A stretch of 64,000 nt of DNA from an uncultured Blautia sp. (GCF_947654165.1 NZ_CANTKB010000005.1:78578-142577), one strand, 5' to 3'; shown: positions 52,928 to 62,313, counted from the stretch's first letter. Made by a program: numbers and translations. Notes: generated by a model not told the origin, from the letters alone.

Positions 52928-54035
52928 AATTCACACTCCATTTCTTCATCGCTAATGCCACCGTCACTCCGTCCTGGGCATATTTTCTCTGAATCAGACG
53001 GCCATTTCCCTCCTTAGAGCTTCCTAAGATGGCTGCCCGCTCACATACATTATCTACTCCTGTAACATCTTCCACAAATTCGGAGGAAGTGAAAACTCCC
53101 TCAGCTTCTTTTAATTCTTCTGCCGTATAGGTAACAAAAGGCAGTTTTCGTTCCTCACAATATCGAAGTATTCCCTCTTCTTCTGCTTTCAGGTCAATGC
53201 TTGCTACCTGTTCCATGGCAATGGAGGGAACAAGAACCTCGTCACAGGCTCTCCGAATCACTCTCTCCACGGTTTCTTTTGGAGTCCCTTTACGGCATCC
53301 CACACCTGTGGTAATGACTTTCGGTATCAAATACAGGGTATGGATAAAGGGGTGTTCTGAATATCCGGATGTTACACAGATTCCGATATCCGGATGTTCT
53401 TTTCCCTCTTCATACAGCTTCAGTTCTTCCGGAATCTCTCCGATCCACGGGAAATCACTGGCAAATCCTACTTCTTTTCCTGCCAGTAAGGCTGCTGAGA
53501 TTTCCTTCGCCAGTTCCATATCGGAAATATAACAGTTGTTTTTTCTTGCAAAAACATCCACCGCAAATTTCCCGTTTAAATCGGTTGCTGTGGTTACCAC
53601 AGGCTGAGCATGAACGATCTCCGCCACCTCTTCTGCCAGTTCATTTGCACCCCCGATATGTCCCGACAGAAGGGAAATAGAAAAGCTTCCCTGCTCGTCC
53701 ACTACCACGACAGCCGGATCTATCTTTTTGCTCTTTACAAAGGGTGCAATACTTCTTACTGCAATCCCGCAGGCACCGATAAAAATAATGGCATCACTAT
53801 CCTGAAATCGTCTGCCTGTCCATTCCTTCATAGATTCATCCACAGGTTTTGCAAACATTTTTGTATTGCGAAAATCCCTGGATTCAATGTCTAATTGTGA
53901 TTCATCCAGAATCTTTTTTGTATATTTACTCTTAGTGTAAGTGGTCACATCATAATCCCGCTCTTTTAACACCCAGTAGATCATTTCACTCAGCCTGTAA
54001 CCAGTACGGCTGAAACTGATAATTGCAACTTTCAT
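52920..54035 (-). CDS. cbiG: Cobalt-precorrin-5A hydrolase
   Basis: Opens the delta-lactone and releases the C20 unit as acetaldehyde. 371 residues with central ISLLSGHIGGANELAEEVA and a C-terminal domain with GVGCRKGTPKETVERVI. The ATG at 54035 gives MKVAIISFSRTGYRL and has GGGGTGAAAGG before it; an upstream extension overlaps cbiF and is rejected. Confidence 0.94.
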   Translation of the reverse strand: MKVAIISFSRTGYRLSEMIYWVLKERDYDVTTYTKSKYTKKILDESQLDIESRDFRNTKMFAKPVDESMKEWTGRRFQDSDAIIFIGACGIAVRSIAPFVKSKKIDPAVVVVDEQGSFSISLLSGHIGGANELAEEVAEIVHAQPVVTTATDLNGKFAVDVFARKNNCYISDMELAKEISAALLAGKEVGFASDFPWIGEIPEELKLYEEGKEHPDIGICVTSGYSEHPFIHTLYLIPKVITTGVGCRKGTPKETVERVIRRACDEVLVPSIAMEQVASIDLKAEEEGILRYCEERKLPFVTYTAEELKEAEGVFTSSEFVEDVTGVDNVCERAAILGSSKEGNGRLIQRKYAQDGVTVALAMKKWSVNFE

Positions 54036-54039
54036 CCTT

Positions 54040-54804
54040 TCACCCCTGATCTGTTCCCTTTCTGAACTCTGTTGTAAATCCAGGATCATACAGTTTCGAA
54101 CGCTCATAGCTGTGATGAGCCACTGCATCCCCGATAACCATCAATGCTGTTTTTGTAATATGATTTTCTCTGGCAGTCTGTGCAAGTGTTTCTACGGTAC
54201 ACACAAAAGATTTCTCATCTTCCCAGGTAGCTTTATATACGATAGCAGCCGGTGTATCTGGTTCATATCCTCCTGCGATCAGTCTCTTGGACAGTTCCTC
54301 CAAAAGCCCTGTGCTTAAGAATACCACCATGGTTGCGTGATGTGCGGCAAAAGATTCAATGCTCTCTTTTTCCGGCACTGGTGTTCTGCCTGCCATCCTT
54401 GTGATGATCACGCTCTGAGACACGTTGGGAAGGGTATACTCCAGATTCAGTGCTGACGCTGCACCGCAGAAGGAACTCACTCCAGGACAATAATCATAGG
54501 CGATTCCTTTCTCATCCAGGATGTCCATCTGTTCTCTGATTGCCCCATACAGACAGGGATCTCCGGTATGCAGCCGAACCGTATTTTTCCCTTCCTGTTC
54601 TGCTGTTGTCATCACCTCCAGCACTTCCTCTAAAGTCATCTTCGCACTGTTGTAAATACTGCTGCCTTCCTTTGTGTATTCCAGCAATTGAGGATTTACC
54701 AGAGAACCCGCATAGATCACTACGTCTGCCTCTTCCAGAAATTTTTTTCCTCTCAATGTGATTAAATCTGCTGCACCGCTTCCTGCTCCTACAAAATGTA
54801 TCAT
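54040..54804 (-). CDS. cbiF: Cobalt-precorrin-4 C11-methyltransferase
   Basis: 254-residue tetrapyrrole methylase with HFVGAGSGAADLITLRG, RLHTGDPCLYGAIREQ and the CPGVSSFCGAASAL loop, all typical of CbiF/CobM. It starts 11 bp after cbiL. Confidence 0.96.
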   Translation of the reverse strand: MIHFVGAGSGAADLITLRGKKFLEEADVVIYAGSLVNPQLLEYTKEGSSIYNSAKMTLEEVLEVMTTAEQEGKNTVRLHTGDPCLYGAIREQMDILDEKGIAYDYCPGVSSFCGAASALNLEYTLPNVSQSVIITRMAGRTPVPEKESIESFAAHHATMVVFLSTGLLEELSKRLIAGGYEPDTPAAIVYKATWEDEKSFVCTVETLAQTARENHITKTALMVIGDAVAHHSYERSKLYDPGFTTEFRKGTDQG

Positions 54805-54815
54805 GATTTTTTCTC

Positions 54816-55508
54816 CTATTGTTCTTTTACTATAATCAGGGAATAATATCCCGCCTGTTTTGGAATTGCCTCTGCTGTCTCATATATTTTTTCAGAAGGC
54901 ATCCCGCAGTTTTCTATCATAACAGCCTTTTGTCCGCTGTTCAAAATACTCTCCCTTACCTGTCCCATTTTCCGTCCTGTTTTCATTAAAACTTTGGTTC
55001 CCGGAAGCTTCAGGATCTGATCCATCTCAGACGCCTGGTAGGTTGCCGGTATCACATGAAGAGGCTCTGCCATCTCAACCAGTCCCATGTTCAAACGGGC
55101 GGCAACGGCACAAAAAGAAGTGATTCCGCTGACAATTTCTGCCTCATATCCCTGTTCTAAAATACGTTTATGTACATACAAATAGGTGGAATATACCGTA
55201 GGATCTCCCAAGGTCAAAAAGGCAACCTGTTTCCCTTCTTTCAAAAAATCTGCCACCTGCTCTGCTGCCTTTCGATGATTTTCCTCCAGCACTGCCGGGT
55301 CTTTTGTCATAGGCATGGCGATGGGAATCAGATGTTTTTGGTCAAGTTCCGGATAAACTCCTTTTACGATCTGGTAAGCAACACTTTCTTCTGTCTTATT
55401 ACCGGGCACTGCAATAACGTCACTTTCCTTTATGATCCTTAATGCCTTAATGGTCAGCAATTCCGGATCTCCCGGACCTACTCCGAGACCAAATAATTTT
55501 CCACTCAT
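54816..55508 (-). CDS. cbiL: Cobalt-precorrin-2 C20-methyltransferase
   Basis: 230-residue methylase with LFGLGVGPGDPELLTIKA, FLTLGDPTVYSTYLYVH and IVSGITSFCAVAARL. First methylation after cobalt insertion. Overlaps the cbiD stop by 4 bp. Confidence 0.96.
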   Translation of the reverse strand: MSGKLFGLGVGPGDPELLTIKALRIIKESDVIAVPGNKTEESVAYQIVKGVYPELDQKHLIPIAMPMTKDPAVLEENHRKAAEQVADFLKEGKQVAFLTLGDPTVYSTYLYVHKRILEQGYEAEIVSGITSFCAVAARLNMGLVEMAEPLHVIPATYQASEMDQILKLPGTKVLMKTGRKMGQVRESILNSGQKAVMIENCGMPSEKIYETAEAIPKQAGYYSLIIVKEQ

Positions 55509-56686
55509 AGTTGTTCCTCCTTTGTCTGCATCTGTTTCTGTTTATTTATCAATTCTTCCAGAGTTTTCACATGCTCTGTCTCTCCAAGATATCCATGCTG
55601 ATTGGAGAACAGCACAGCACCCAAAAGCATTCTGTCATAGGCTCTGTGATTCAGATAGAACAGAATTTTCTGTGTCAGTTCTTTCATCACCACATCCAGC
55701 AATCCTTCTCTTTTTATAATGGTCAATGCTTCATCTGTGGTGACCGTATCTAAGATTTCTCTGGCAGCATCCAGAGAAATGCCTGCCCTTATGGCATTGG
55801 CAGCCAGAATCTCTGCTCGGGCATCTGCACTTCTGGAATGGGTGTTCATGATTCCGGCAGCCACCTTCACAAACTTACCAATATGGGAAATAAATAAGAT
55901 TCCTTTTACTCCCATATCTACTGCCATATCCAGGGTCTCTCCCACGTAATTACTGCATTTCATATTGTCTTCAAACGGAAGGTTCATATGCTCCTGCACA
56001 TAAGCTGCTCCGTAATTTCCCGGTGTGACCAGCAGATATTCTGCTCCGTTTTCCACCTTCTGACGCATCTCAACTTCAATGCTTTTTATCAAGGCAGATT
56101 CACTCATAGGCTCTACGATCCCGGATGTTCCCAGTATGGAAATTCCTCCGGTAATACCCAGTCTTGGATTAAAGGTCCTTTTGGCTGCCTCCGCTCCTTC
56201 CGGAACACTGATCGTGACACACAGTCCGCCTTCGTAATGGTTTTCCCTTGCAATGGTTTCTAATTCCTCTGTGATCATCCTGCGTGGAACTTTGTTGATG
56301 GCAGGACTTCCCACCGGCTGTTCCAGTCCTTTTTTTGTCACGATCCCAACTCCAGGTCCTCCCTGGATCTGAATGCCGGGCTGAACAGATTTCTCGACCT
56401 TTGCAAAAATTTCCAACTGATCCGTGATATCCGGGTCGTCTCCGGCGTCTTTTCTCACTGCACAGGAAACCATGTTTTCCTCCTGTGTAATATGCAGGAT
56501 GTCCAAAGTAAGAAGAATTCCTTTCGGAGTTAATAAGGTCTCCTTTGTGATCCTTCTCTCTTCCAACAGCATCCTGGCAGCCGCTTTGGCTGCTCCTGCC
56601 GCACAGGATCCCGTGGTGTATCCAAATCTCATTTTCTGATTATTCTTTATGCTGTAAAATCCTTCCAGCCCTGTCTTATGCACCAT
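55505..56686 (-). CDS. cbiD: Cobalt-precorrin-5B C1-methyltransferase
   Basis: First gene of the large cobalamin operon, about 393 residues. It has MRFGYTTGSCAAGAAKAAA near the start and LGTSGIVEPMSESALIKSI and VTPGNYGAAY in the middle, typical of CbiD. The ATG at 56686 is chosen because AAGGAG stands 4 nt before it; the open frame further up runs into the leader terminator. Confidence 0.95.
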   Translation of the reverse strand: MVHKTGLEGFYSIKNNQKMRFGYTTGSCAAGAAKAAARMLLEERRITKETLLTPKGILLTLDILHITQEENMVSCAVRKDAGDDPDITDQLEIFAKVEKSVQPGIQIQGGPGVGIVTKKGLEQPVGSPAINKVPRRMITEELETIARENHYEGGLCVTISVPEGAEAAKRTFNPRLGITGGISILGTSGIVEPMSESALIKSIEVEMRQKVENGAEYLLVTPGNYGAAYVQEHMNLPFEDNMKCSNYVGETLDMAVDMGVKGILFISHIGKFVKVAAGIMNTHSRSADARAEILAANAIRAGISLDAAREILDTVTTDEALTIIKREGLLDVVMKELTQKILFYLNHRAYDRMLLGAVLFSNQHGYLGETEHVKTLEELINKQKQMQTKEEQL

Positions 56687-56704
56687 ATATCTCCTTGCTT
56701 TCAT

Positions 56705-56738
56705 AAAAAAATCCGCTGTCACCAATGGACAACGGATT
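56705..56738 (-). terminator. cbiD leader terminator
   Basis: Minus-strand AATCCGTTGTC (56738-56728) pairs over 11 bp (one G-U) with GACAGCGGATT (56720-56710), loop of 7, then a U-run to 56705. It lies 19 bp before the cbiD start codon, so it must be bypassed for any expression of the operon from this promoter. Confidence 0.88.
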
Positions 56739-56900
56739 CGAAATGACCTGCTCAATCATATTGTTATTCAAAGGTATCCGGTTGCCGCAGATTACCTTTT
56801 TCTCTTCTGAACATTTCTTGTATCTGGCTTTACAGTAACGGACTTGCGCAGGAATTTCATCTGCTTCCAATAAAATATTCAGGTTTTTCTTGTTTTACCG
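56739..56900 (-). promoter_or_regulatory. Probable divergent cobalamin riboswitch in the cbiD leader
   Basis: On the minus strand the leader contains GATGAAATTCC, CGCAAGTCCGTTACTGTAA and AAGCCAGATAC. These line up with the cobalamin-riboswitch consensus blocks (GGTGAAAATCC, CGCGGTCCCGCCACTGTAA and a B12-box-like AAGCCAGGATACC), though with changes in the usually invariant CCCGCCACTG. A further stem AAGGTA/TACCTT (about 56770-56799) follows, where a P13-like hairpin would be. Gene context and terminator support a B12-sensing role. Ligand binding is not certain. Confidence 0.6.
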
Positions 56901-56905
56901 TGTAT

Positions 56906-56934
56906 ATTATATAATTTTTGCCAAAAAAAGTCAA
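56906..56934 (-). promoter_or_regulatory. cbiD operon promoter
   Basis: Minus-strand TTGACT (56934-56929), 17 nt, TATAAT (56911-56906). It lies just past the spoIVA stop and drives the roughly 200-nt leader before cbiD. Confidence 0.82.
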
Positions 56935-56953
56935 CGTAAATCAGTCACTCTGA

Positions 56954-58423
56954 CTAAATAATAATACATACCATACCACCTTTGCTGTCATTGACGATTT
57001 TCTGCATAGTATCCTGAAGTTTTACCTGACTCTCTTCTCCGATCTGAACCAGTTTTGTGTGGATTCCATCCTCCACCAGCTCCTCAATCGACTTTCCAAA
57101 AATATTGGTCTGCCAGATACTTTCTTTTCGCTCTTCGCTTCCTTTGATATAGGATATCAGATCCTTTGCCTGCTCCTCACTCCCCACAATGGGAGCAATT
57201 TCTGTCTCAATATTGGCTCGGATCATATGAATAGAAGGACTCACGGATTTGATTTTCACGCCGTATTTGTTTCCCTGTTTGATCACTACCGGTTCTTCCA
57301 GCCTGATCTCGCTCTGATCTGGTGTTACCACCCCGTATCCCTTGCCTCTCACAGAGGAAATCGCTCCCTGCACCTTCACATATTCTTCTTTCATTTTTGC
57401 CAGTTCCTGCATCGTATGGATCAATTCGTATTCGTCTGAAATCTCAACTCCTGTCATCTCACTGAGAATCGTATAGTACCAGGTATCATCCATATCTACA
57501 CGTATCCTGACCTTTCCGGTAGACAGATCGATTTTTTCCGGTGTCATCTTCCTGACATATTCACAATTCATCAAAAATGGTTCACGGGAAATATCTTTTA
57601 CATATCTGGTGGTACCCATCAGTTGTTTAATTTCCGTAAGCAGACTTTCTTTCAGATAATGGTCGCAAGGAAGCATTTCCACCCACTTTGGAATATAAAA
57701 CTCCATTTGAACGATAGGAAACTCATACAGTATTTTCTCTAAGATTCTGGAAATATCTTCCTTTCTAAGCTGTTCACAGTTCACGCTTAAGACACTGACT
57801 TCATACTTCTTCCGAAGTTCTTCTGTCAAATTCAATGTTTCTTCTTTGTAGGGCTTCTGAGAATTTACCAGAACCAGGAACGGTTTTCCTGCTTTCTTTA
57901 ATTCTGCTATGGTTTTTTCTTCACTTTCCACGAAATTTTCTCTCGGTATCTCACCAAATGAGCCATCGCAGGTCAGTACGATCCCTATACTGGAATGCTC
58001 TTCTATCACTTTTCTTGTGCCGGTTTCCGCTGCCTGATGGAAAGGAATCTCATAGCCAAACCAGGGAGTTTTTACCATACGCTCCTTGCCGTCTTCCATA
58101 TTTCCGCCTGCATCCGGTACCAGAAATCCCACACAATCGATAAGGCGGATTTTCGCATCTATATCCTCGCCGATCTGAATCCTGGCTGCTTCTTTGGGAA
58201 TAAACTTGGGTTCTACTGTGGTGATCAGCTTTCCCGAACCACTGAGAGGAAGCTGATCCCGCACTTCCTTTCTCTGATTCTCATCCATGTTTGGCAGCAC
58301 TGCCAGTTCCATAAATCTCCGCACAAAGGTGGATTTTCCGGTGCGGACCGGACCTACCACCCCTATGTAGATTTCCCCGCTGGTACGGGCCTGTATATCT
58401 TTATAAAGATTATATGTATCCAT
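56954..58423 (-). CDS. spoIVA: Stage IV sporulation protein A (spore coat ATPase)
   Basis: Coat morphogenesis ATPase of 489 residues that assembles on the forespore surface. The P-loop is YIGVVGPVRTGKSTFVRRFM, with the family sequences TVEPKFIPKEAARI, LIDCVGFLVPDAGG and the C-terminal membrane-associating end GGMVCIII. AGGGGGTAT precedes the ATG. It shows that the organism belongs to a spore-forming lineage. Only a weak hairpin (AGTCA-GAG-TGACT) separates it from the cbiD promoter. Confidence 0.97.
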   Translation of the reverse strand: MDTYNLYKDIQARTSGEIYIGVVGPVRTGKSTFVRRFMELAVLPNMDENQRKEVRDQLPLSGSGKLITTVEPKFIPKEAARIQIGEDIDAKIRLIDCVGFLVPDAGGNMEDGKERMVKTPWFGYEIPFHQAAETGTRKVIEEHSSIGIVLTCDGSFGEIPRENFVESEEKTIAELKKAGKPFLVLVNSQKPYKEETLNLTEELRKKYEVSVLSVNCEQLRKEDISRILEKILYEFPIVQMEFYIPKWVEMLPCDHYLKESLLTEIKQLMGTTRYVKDISREPFLMNCEYVRKMTPEKIDLSTGKVRIRVDMDDTWYYTILSEMTGVEISDEYELIHTMQELAKMKEEYVKVQGAISSVRGKGYGVVTPDQSEIRLEEPVVIKQGNKYGVKIKSVSPSIHMIRANIETEIAPIVGSEEQAKDLISYIKGSEERKESIWQTNIFGKSIEELVEDGIHTKLVQIGEESQVKLQDTMQKIVNDSKGGMVCIII

Positions 58424-58450
58424 AATATACCCCCTTCATCATATTGCTAT

Positions 58451-58477
58451 ATTATATGTTTTCCATACAAAAATAAG
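58451..58477 (-). promoter_or_regulatory. Candidate sigma-E promoter of spoIVA
   Basis: Minus-strand CATATAAT (58458-58451) matches the sigma-E -10 consensus CATACAAT in seven of eight positions. An AT-rich CTTATTT (58477-58471) lies at the right distance for the -35. spoIVA is a known sigma-E gene in spore formers. Confidence 0.5.
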
Positions 58478-58514
58478 AACTTTTACTGCTCATACAGGTT
58501 TTAGTGCTCTTTTT

Positions 58515-58576
58515 CGAACATTTGTTCTTGACATTTCCACCTCTTTTTACTACAATAGAATCAGAACATACATTCG
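58515..58576 (+). promoter_or_regulatory. Promoter of the radical SAM repair operon with two LexA-like boxes
   Basis: TTGACA (58528-58533), 17 nt, TACAAT (58551-58556). CGAACATTTGTTCT (58515-58528) abuts the -35 and fits the Gram-positive SOS box CGAAC-N4-GTTC. A second, one-mismatch copy, AGAACATACATTCG (58563-58576), lies past the -10. The two sites bracket the promoter as SOS operators do. Confidence 0.68.
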
Positions 58577-58600
58577 ATTTTAAGAGAGGATCAAAGATCT

Positions 58601-60106
58601 ATGAAAACCGTATCTACATTAGAAGAAAAACTGAAGATTTTATCCGATGCAGCAAAATATGACGTAGCCTGTACTTCCAGCGGAGCTGACCGAAGAGGAA
58701 AGAAGGGAAGCCTGGGAAATTCCTGTGCTTCCGGAATCTGCCATAGCTTTTCTGCAGACGGCAGATGTATTTCTCTGTTAAAAGTCCTTTTGTCCAACGA
58801 ATGTATCTATGACTGCAAATATTGTCTAAACCGCTGTTCCAATGACAGAGTGCGGACGTCCTTTACCCCGGAGGAGCTCTGTACCATTACCATAGAATTT
58901 TACAAACGAAACTATATTGAAGGTCTGTTTCTCAGTTCCGGTGTTCTGAGAAATCCTACCTACACCATGGAACTTATGTACCAGACCCTTTATCTTCTCA
59001 GAACCAAATATCACTTCCGAGGCTATATTCATGCGAAGGCAGTTCCGGGAGCTTCTCCGGAAATCATTCAGCAGATGGGCTATCTGGCAGACCGCATGAG
59101 CGTTAATATGGAGCTGCCCACCTCAAAAAGCCTGCAGGAACTGGCACCTAACAAAACCCATGCAGCGATTTTGAAGCCTATGAAACAGATCCAGGAGCAG
59201 ATTACGGACTATCGCTTATCCATCGGAAAAACAGCCTCTATGGAACGTCACGCTGGAAATCGTTTTCTCTCCAACAGTATCTTTTCTTCCTTCGAATCTG
59301 GCAAAAAGATTTCCGGCTCCGTTTCTCAGGAAATTCCTGCAGAGGTTTCCTTATGTGCAAAAAAAAGACCTGTCGGCAACGCTCTCTCCTCTTCCCTTGA
59401 CAGCCGCCGTCCCTTTGTACCTGCAGGACAGAGCACTCAGATGATCATAGGTGCCACTCCAGAAAACGATTATGAACTCCTTAAGGTAACCCAGAATATG
59501 TATCAGGTTTTTGACCTGAAAAGAGTTTTTTTCTCTGCCTATGTTCCTGTCAACGAAGACAGTGCACTTCCAACACCGGATACACCGCCGCCACTTTTAA
59601 GAGAACACCGGCTTTATCAGGCAGACTGGCTCCTTCGTTACTATGGATTTCAGGCGGAAGAATTGCTGAGTCCCTCCAAACCTAATTTCAACCTGTTCCT
59701 GGATCCGAAATGTGATTGGGCACTCAGACATCTGGAACGGTTTCCCGTGGAGATTAACACTGCCAGCTATGAAAATTTATTAAAAGTTCCCGGAATCGGC
59801 AATAAATCTGCCTGGCGAATCATTCAGGCCAGACGTTCCGGTTCTCTGGATTTTTATCACTTAAAACGTATGGGGATTGTTCTGAAACGAGCTCAATATT
59901 TTATTACATGCAGAGGGAAAATGCTATATCACATTCCCATAGAAGAAGATTTTATTGCCAGACAATTAATCGGAACCGGACAAAAAGACACCTGGAACCT
60001 TGAGCATCCGGATAGTTATCGACAACTTTCCCTGTTTGAAGATCATTTTCTTCCCACTCCGCCTTCTGTGGAAGATAACTTAAAAACCCTGTCAGGGCAA
60101 TTATAA
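58601..60106 (+). CDS. Putative DNA modification/repair radical SAM protein
   Basis: 501 residues. The radical SAM cluster motif is CIYDCKYC (C-x3-C-x2-C), preceded by GNSCASGICHSFSADGRC with extra cysteines. A helix-hairpin-helix (LLKVPGIGNKSAWRIIQARR) near residue 390 suggests DNA binding. It matches the family known as the radical SAM protein linked to uracil-DNA-glycosylase-like proteins. Residues about 205-270 form a variable insert. It is followed at 11 bp by its usual partner, and LexA-like boxes upstream suggest damage induction. Confidence 0.9.
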   Translation: MKTVSTLEEKLKILSDAAKYDVACTSSGADRRGKKGSLGNSCASGICHSFSADGRCISLLKVLLSNECIYDCKYCLNRCSNDRVRTSFTPEELCTITIEFYKRNYIEGLFLSSGVLRNPTYTMELMYQTLYLLRTKYHFRGYIHAKAVPGASPEIIQQMGYLADRMSVNMELPTSKSLQELAPNKTHAAILKPMKQIQEQITDYRLSIGKTASMERHAGNRFLSNSIFSSFESGKKISGSVSQEIPAEVSLCAKKRPVGNALSSSLDSRRPFVPAGQSTQMIIGATPENDYELLKVTQNMYQVFDLKRVFFSAYVPVNEDSALPTPDTPPPLLREHRLYQADWLLRYYGFQAEELLSPSKPNFNLFLDPKCDWALRHLERFPVEINTASYENLLKVPGIGNKSAWRIIQARRSGSLDFYHLKRMGIVLKRAQYFITCRGKMLYHIPIEEDFIARQLIGTGQKDTWNLEHPDSYRQLSLFEDHFLPTPPSVEDNLKTLSGQL

Positions 60107-60117
60107 AGGAGTTTTGA

Positions 60118-60879
60118 ATGGTAATATTTACATGCAATGATAATTTTGAATCCATGATGACCTGTATTTATGATGCCTGGGCAGCTCGCCTTGGCCATTC
60201 CAATATCCGGCTTCAGACCGAACCCATTGGAGATTTAGAACTTTTCTGCGAATACCGCCACATTGATGCGGATCAGGAAAAAGTGAAAAAAGTCCTGCAC
60301 TCTATACAAAAGAAAATTTCCTGGGAAGCTTATCAGTGGGTCTATGCGGCATCCATGTCCTTCCGACAGGATAAATTAGATACGATATACCGCTTTTTAA
60401 TCCTGGGGTTTGCCGCAGGTCCTAATGTGACCAACATGCTGGGACATCCCTACACTGCAGGCATCTTCGAATTAAAACGAAAGGTCTATCATGAATGTCA
60501 TCAATTTCGTGAATTTCTGCGGTTTTCCAGGCTTGAAAACCAGGTTCTCTTTGCTGTCATTGAACCCAAATGCAATATTCTCACACTTCTCGCCCCTCAT
60601 TTTGAGGATCGAATGCCCTCCGAAAACTGGATGATCACAGATAAAACAAGAATGCTATCTGTTGTACATCCCAAGAACCAACCTTTCTTTTTAACACCCG
60701 TCACTCCTGTAGAGCTCTCCTACATGGAAGATATCAAAGAACATCGAGATCCTTACCGCCATCTGTGGAATATCTTTTTTCAGTCTGTCTCTATTGATGC
60801 CAGGAAAAATCCAAAATGCCAGAGAAACCTTCTGCCTCTCTGGATCCGTAAAAATATGACTGAATTTCAAGAGGATTAA
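60118..60879 (+). CDS. Putative DNA repair/metabolism protein, DUF4130 (TIGR03915) family
   Basis: 253-residue partner of the radical SAM protein. Recognised by FTCNDNFESMMTCIYDAW at the start, the H(P/A)-x-FELKRKVYHECHQF stretch and EPKCNILTLLAPHFEDRMP. Some relatives are fused to a uracil-DNA-glycosylase domain, which is absent here. AAGGAG lies before the ATG. The biochemical role is not known; a DNA repair function is inferred from the partner and regulation. Confidence 0.87.
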   Translation: MVIFTCNDNFESMMTCIYDAWAARLGHSNIRLQTEPIGDLELFCEYRHIDADQEKVKKVLHSIQKKISWEAYQWVYAASMSFRQDKLDTIYRFLILGFAAGPNVTNMLGHPYTAGIFELKRKVYHECHQFREFLRFSRLENQVLFAVIEPKCNILTLLAPHFEDRMPSENWMITDKTRMLSVVHPKNQPFFLTPVTPVELSYMEDIKEHRDPYRHLWNIFFQSVSIDARKNPKCQRNLLPLWIRKNMTEFQED

Positions 60880-60896
60880 ACTTATCTCACGAATAA

Positions 60897-60935
60897 AAAT
60901 CGAGCCAGGGTCTATGTATGCCGATGGCTCGATTT
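60897..60935. terminator. Bidirectional terminator
   Basis: AAATCGAGCCA (60897-60907) pairs over 11 bp with 60925-60935, loop of 17. The minus-strand side ends in five U; the plus side is followed by CTTCCTTCC. It covers the 3' end of the broken MATE gene. Confidence 0.78.
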
Positions 60936-61542
60936 CTTCCTTCCCCTGCTAAATACGGCTGTCAACAATGCAATCAGATCAGCAATGGGAACAGCCCAAA
61001 ATATGGCAAGGGAAAATCCTGAAAATATTCTTGGCAGGAGATAGATCAACGGAAGCATCAGAAATACCTGTCTTGTTAGTATCAAAAATACTGCTTTCCC
61101 TTCGTGCCCCGTCACTTCGTATAACGTCATAATCGTATAAAATATACCCATCAATGGAAATGTAGAAAACACAATACAAAGAATGGTATTTCCTATAGAA
61201 TAAATTATTTCAGAATTTGCAAACCATGTTAAAATATTTTTTCCAAAGAAAAAAATCAGCACCGTTCCTGCCACTCCATATAATACGGTATACATCATGG
61301 TGATAGTAAGTGTCTTTTTCTTCTTCATTTCTTCCTGTTGACCGTTAAAATACGCAAGAATCGTCTGCACACCCTGTGTGATTCCCACGATCGGCATTAG
61401 GAATACTGTGTAAATCTTTTGCACTATATGCAGTATCCACCACCGATGCCATAATTTCAACAATCAACGAAACAATCGCCGGTAACGAAAATGAAAGAAT
61501 TAAAGTATGTACCGATTTTTTTTCATACCTGTTTTGTTCCAT
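60912..61542 (-). pseudogene. MATE-family efflux pump with large internal deletion and frameshift
   Basis: The ATG at 61542 opens MEQNRYEKKSVHTLILSFSL and continues PAIVSLIVEIMASVVDTAY, a normal MATE N-terminus (first helix). The sequence then jumps, in another frame, to QKIYTVFLMPIVGITQGVQT and runs through the C-terminal helices to the stop at 60912. About 230 codons of the middle are missing, and the two parts are out of frame at the join. No transporter can be made. The regulator just upstream is also broken. Confidence 0.82.
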
Positions 61543-61606
61543 CAGGACCACCTCCATGTTTCCAAGTATAACAAAAGGAAGACGACATCCTGTGTCATCT
61601 TCCTGA

Positions 61607-62238
61607 TCAAAAAAATTTTTCATAGTCCTGACGAACAAACTCCTTAGATGTTATCTCACAGTTGAGAATATCTGCAATTGCAAAGGTCAGTTTTTGTATT
61701 CCATCGGAAGCATATAAATATAATCCGGATGTACGAAGTGCATATCTCAGGGGTACGACACAATAGGTCTGTTCCTTAGTCTCCAATTGCAAAAAAACTT
61801 CTTGATCCAAGGCAAGATTAATCTTCCGAAAAACAACATCATCTTTCAGAAGTGGTTTCTGAAATAATTCAATCTGCAGATAATCCATAAAATCCCGTTC
61901 TTTTAAAAACGCAAGTTCGGGAACTAAAAGTTCAATCTTTTTTAAAATACTGTTTTTTACACCTTTTCTCCTAAATTGTCCTATAATATGGAGAGCAAGG
62001 ATCAAATCTTCGATTTCATCCGGTGTAAAAAAACTGTGCTGAAACTTATAGGAATTCGGGATCAAAACACCACCCTGATACCCTGGTTGTGTATAAATTG
62101 GAACTCCGAGATTTGAGATTACGTCTAAATCCCTCATGATCGTTCGCTTACTGACCTCAAACTTTTCTGCAAGCTGTGCAATGGTTGTTTTTTTACCTCA
62201 TTCAAAAATAAAATAATCTCTAACTGTCTGCTTTTTAT
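61607..62238 (-). pseudogene. YafY-type HTH/WYL transcriptional regulator, frameshifted
   Basis: From an ATG at 62137 the frame gives 176 residues with the WYL part (LRYALRTSGLYLYASDGIQK). The helix-turn-helix lies upstream and is split. IKSRQLEIILFLNEVKK is in one frame and TTIAQLAEKFEVSKRTIMRD in the next, parted by a run of seven A (62188-62194) where eight would restore the frame. The expected start position, 7 nt after GGAGA, reads ATA rather than ATG. It is therefore either a true pseudogene or a slippage-prone allele; a read error in the A-run is possible. Confidence 0.75.
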
Positions 62239-62313
62239 GACAATCTCTCCTTTATTTCTTATAGTCGTGCTGCATCTGAATTCTACAATCTATTTTGTTT
62301 CCTATTGAAACAG

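Noticed and set aside
56676..56870. Possible leader peptide of 64 codons before cbiD
   Set aside because: No ribosome site, and it runs through the riboswitch-like core and the terminator stem.
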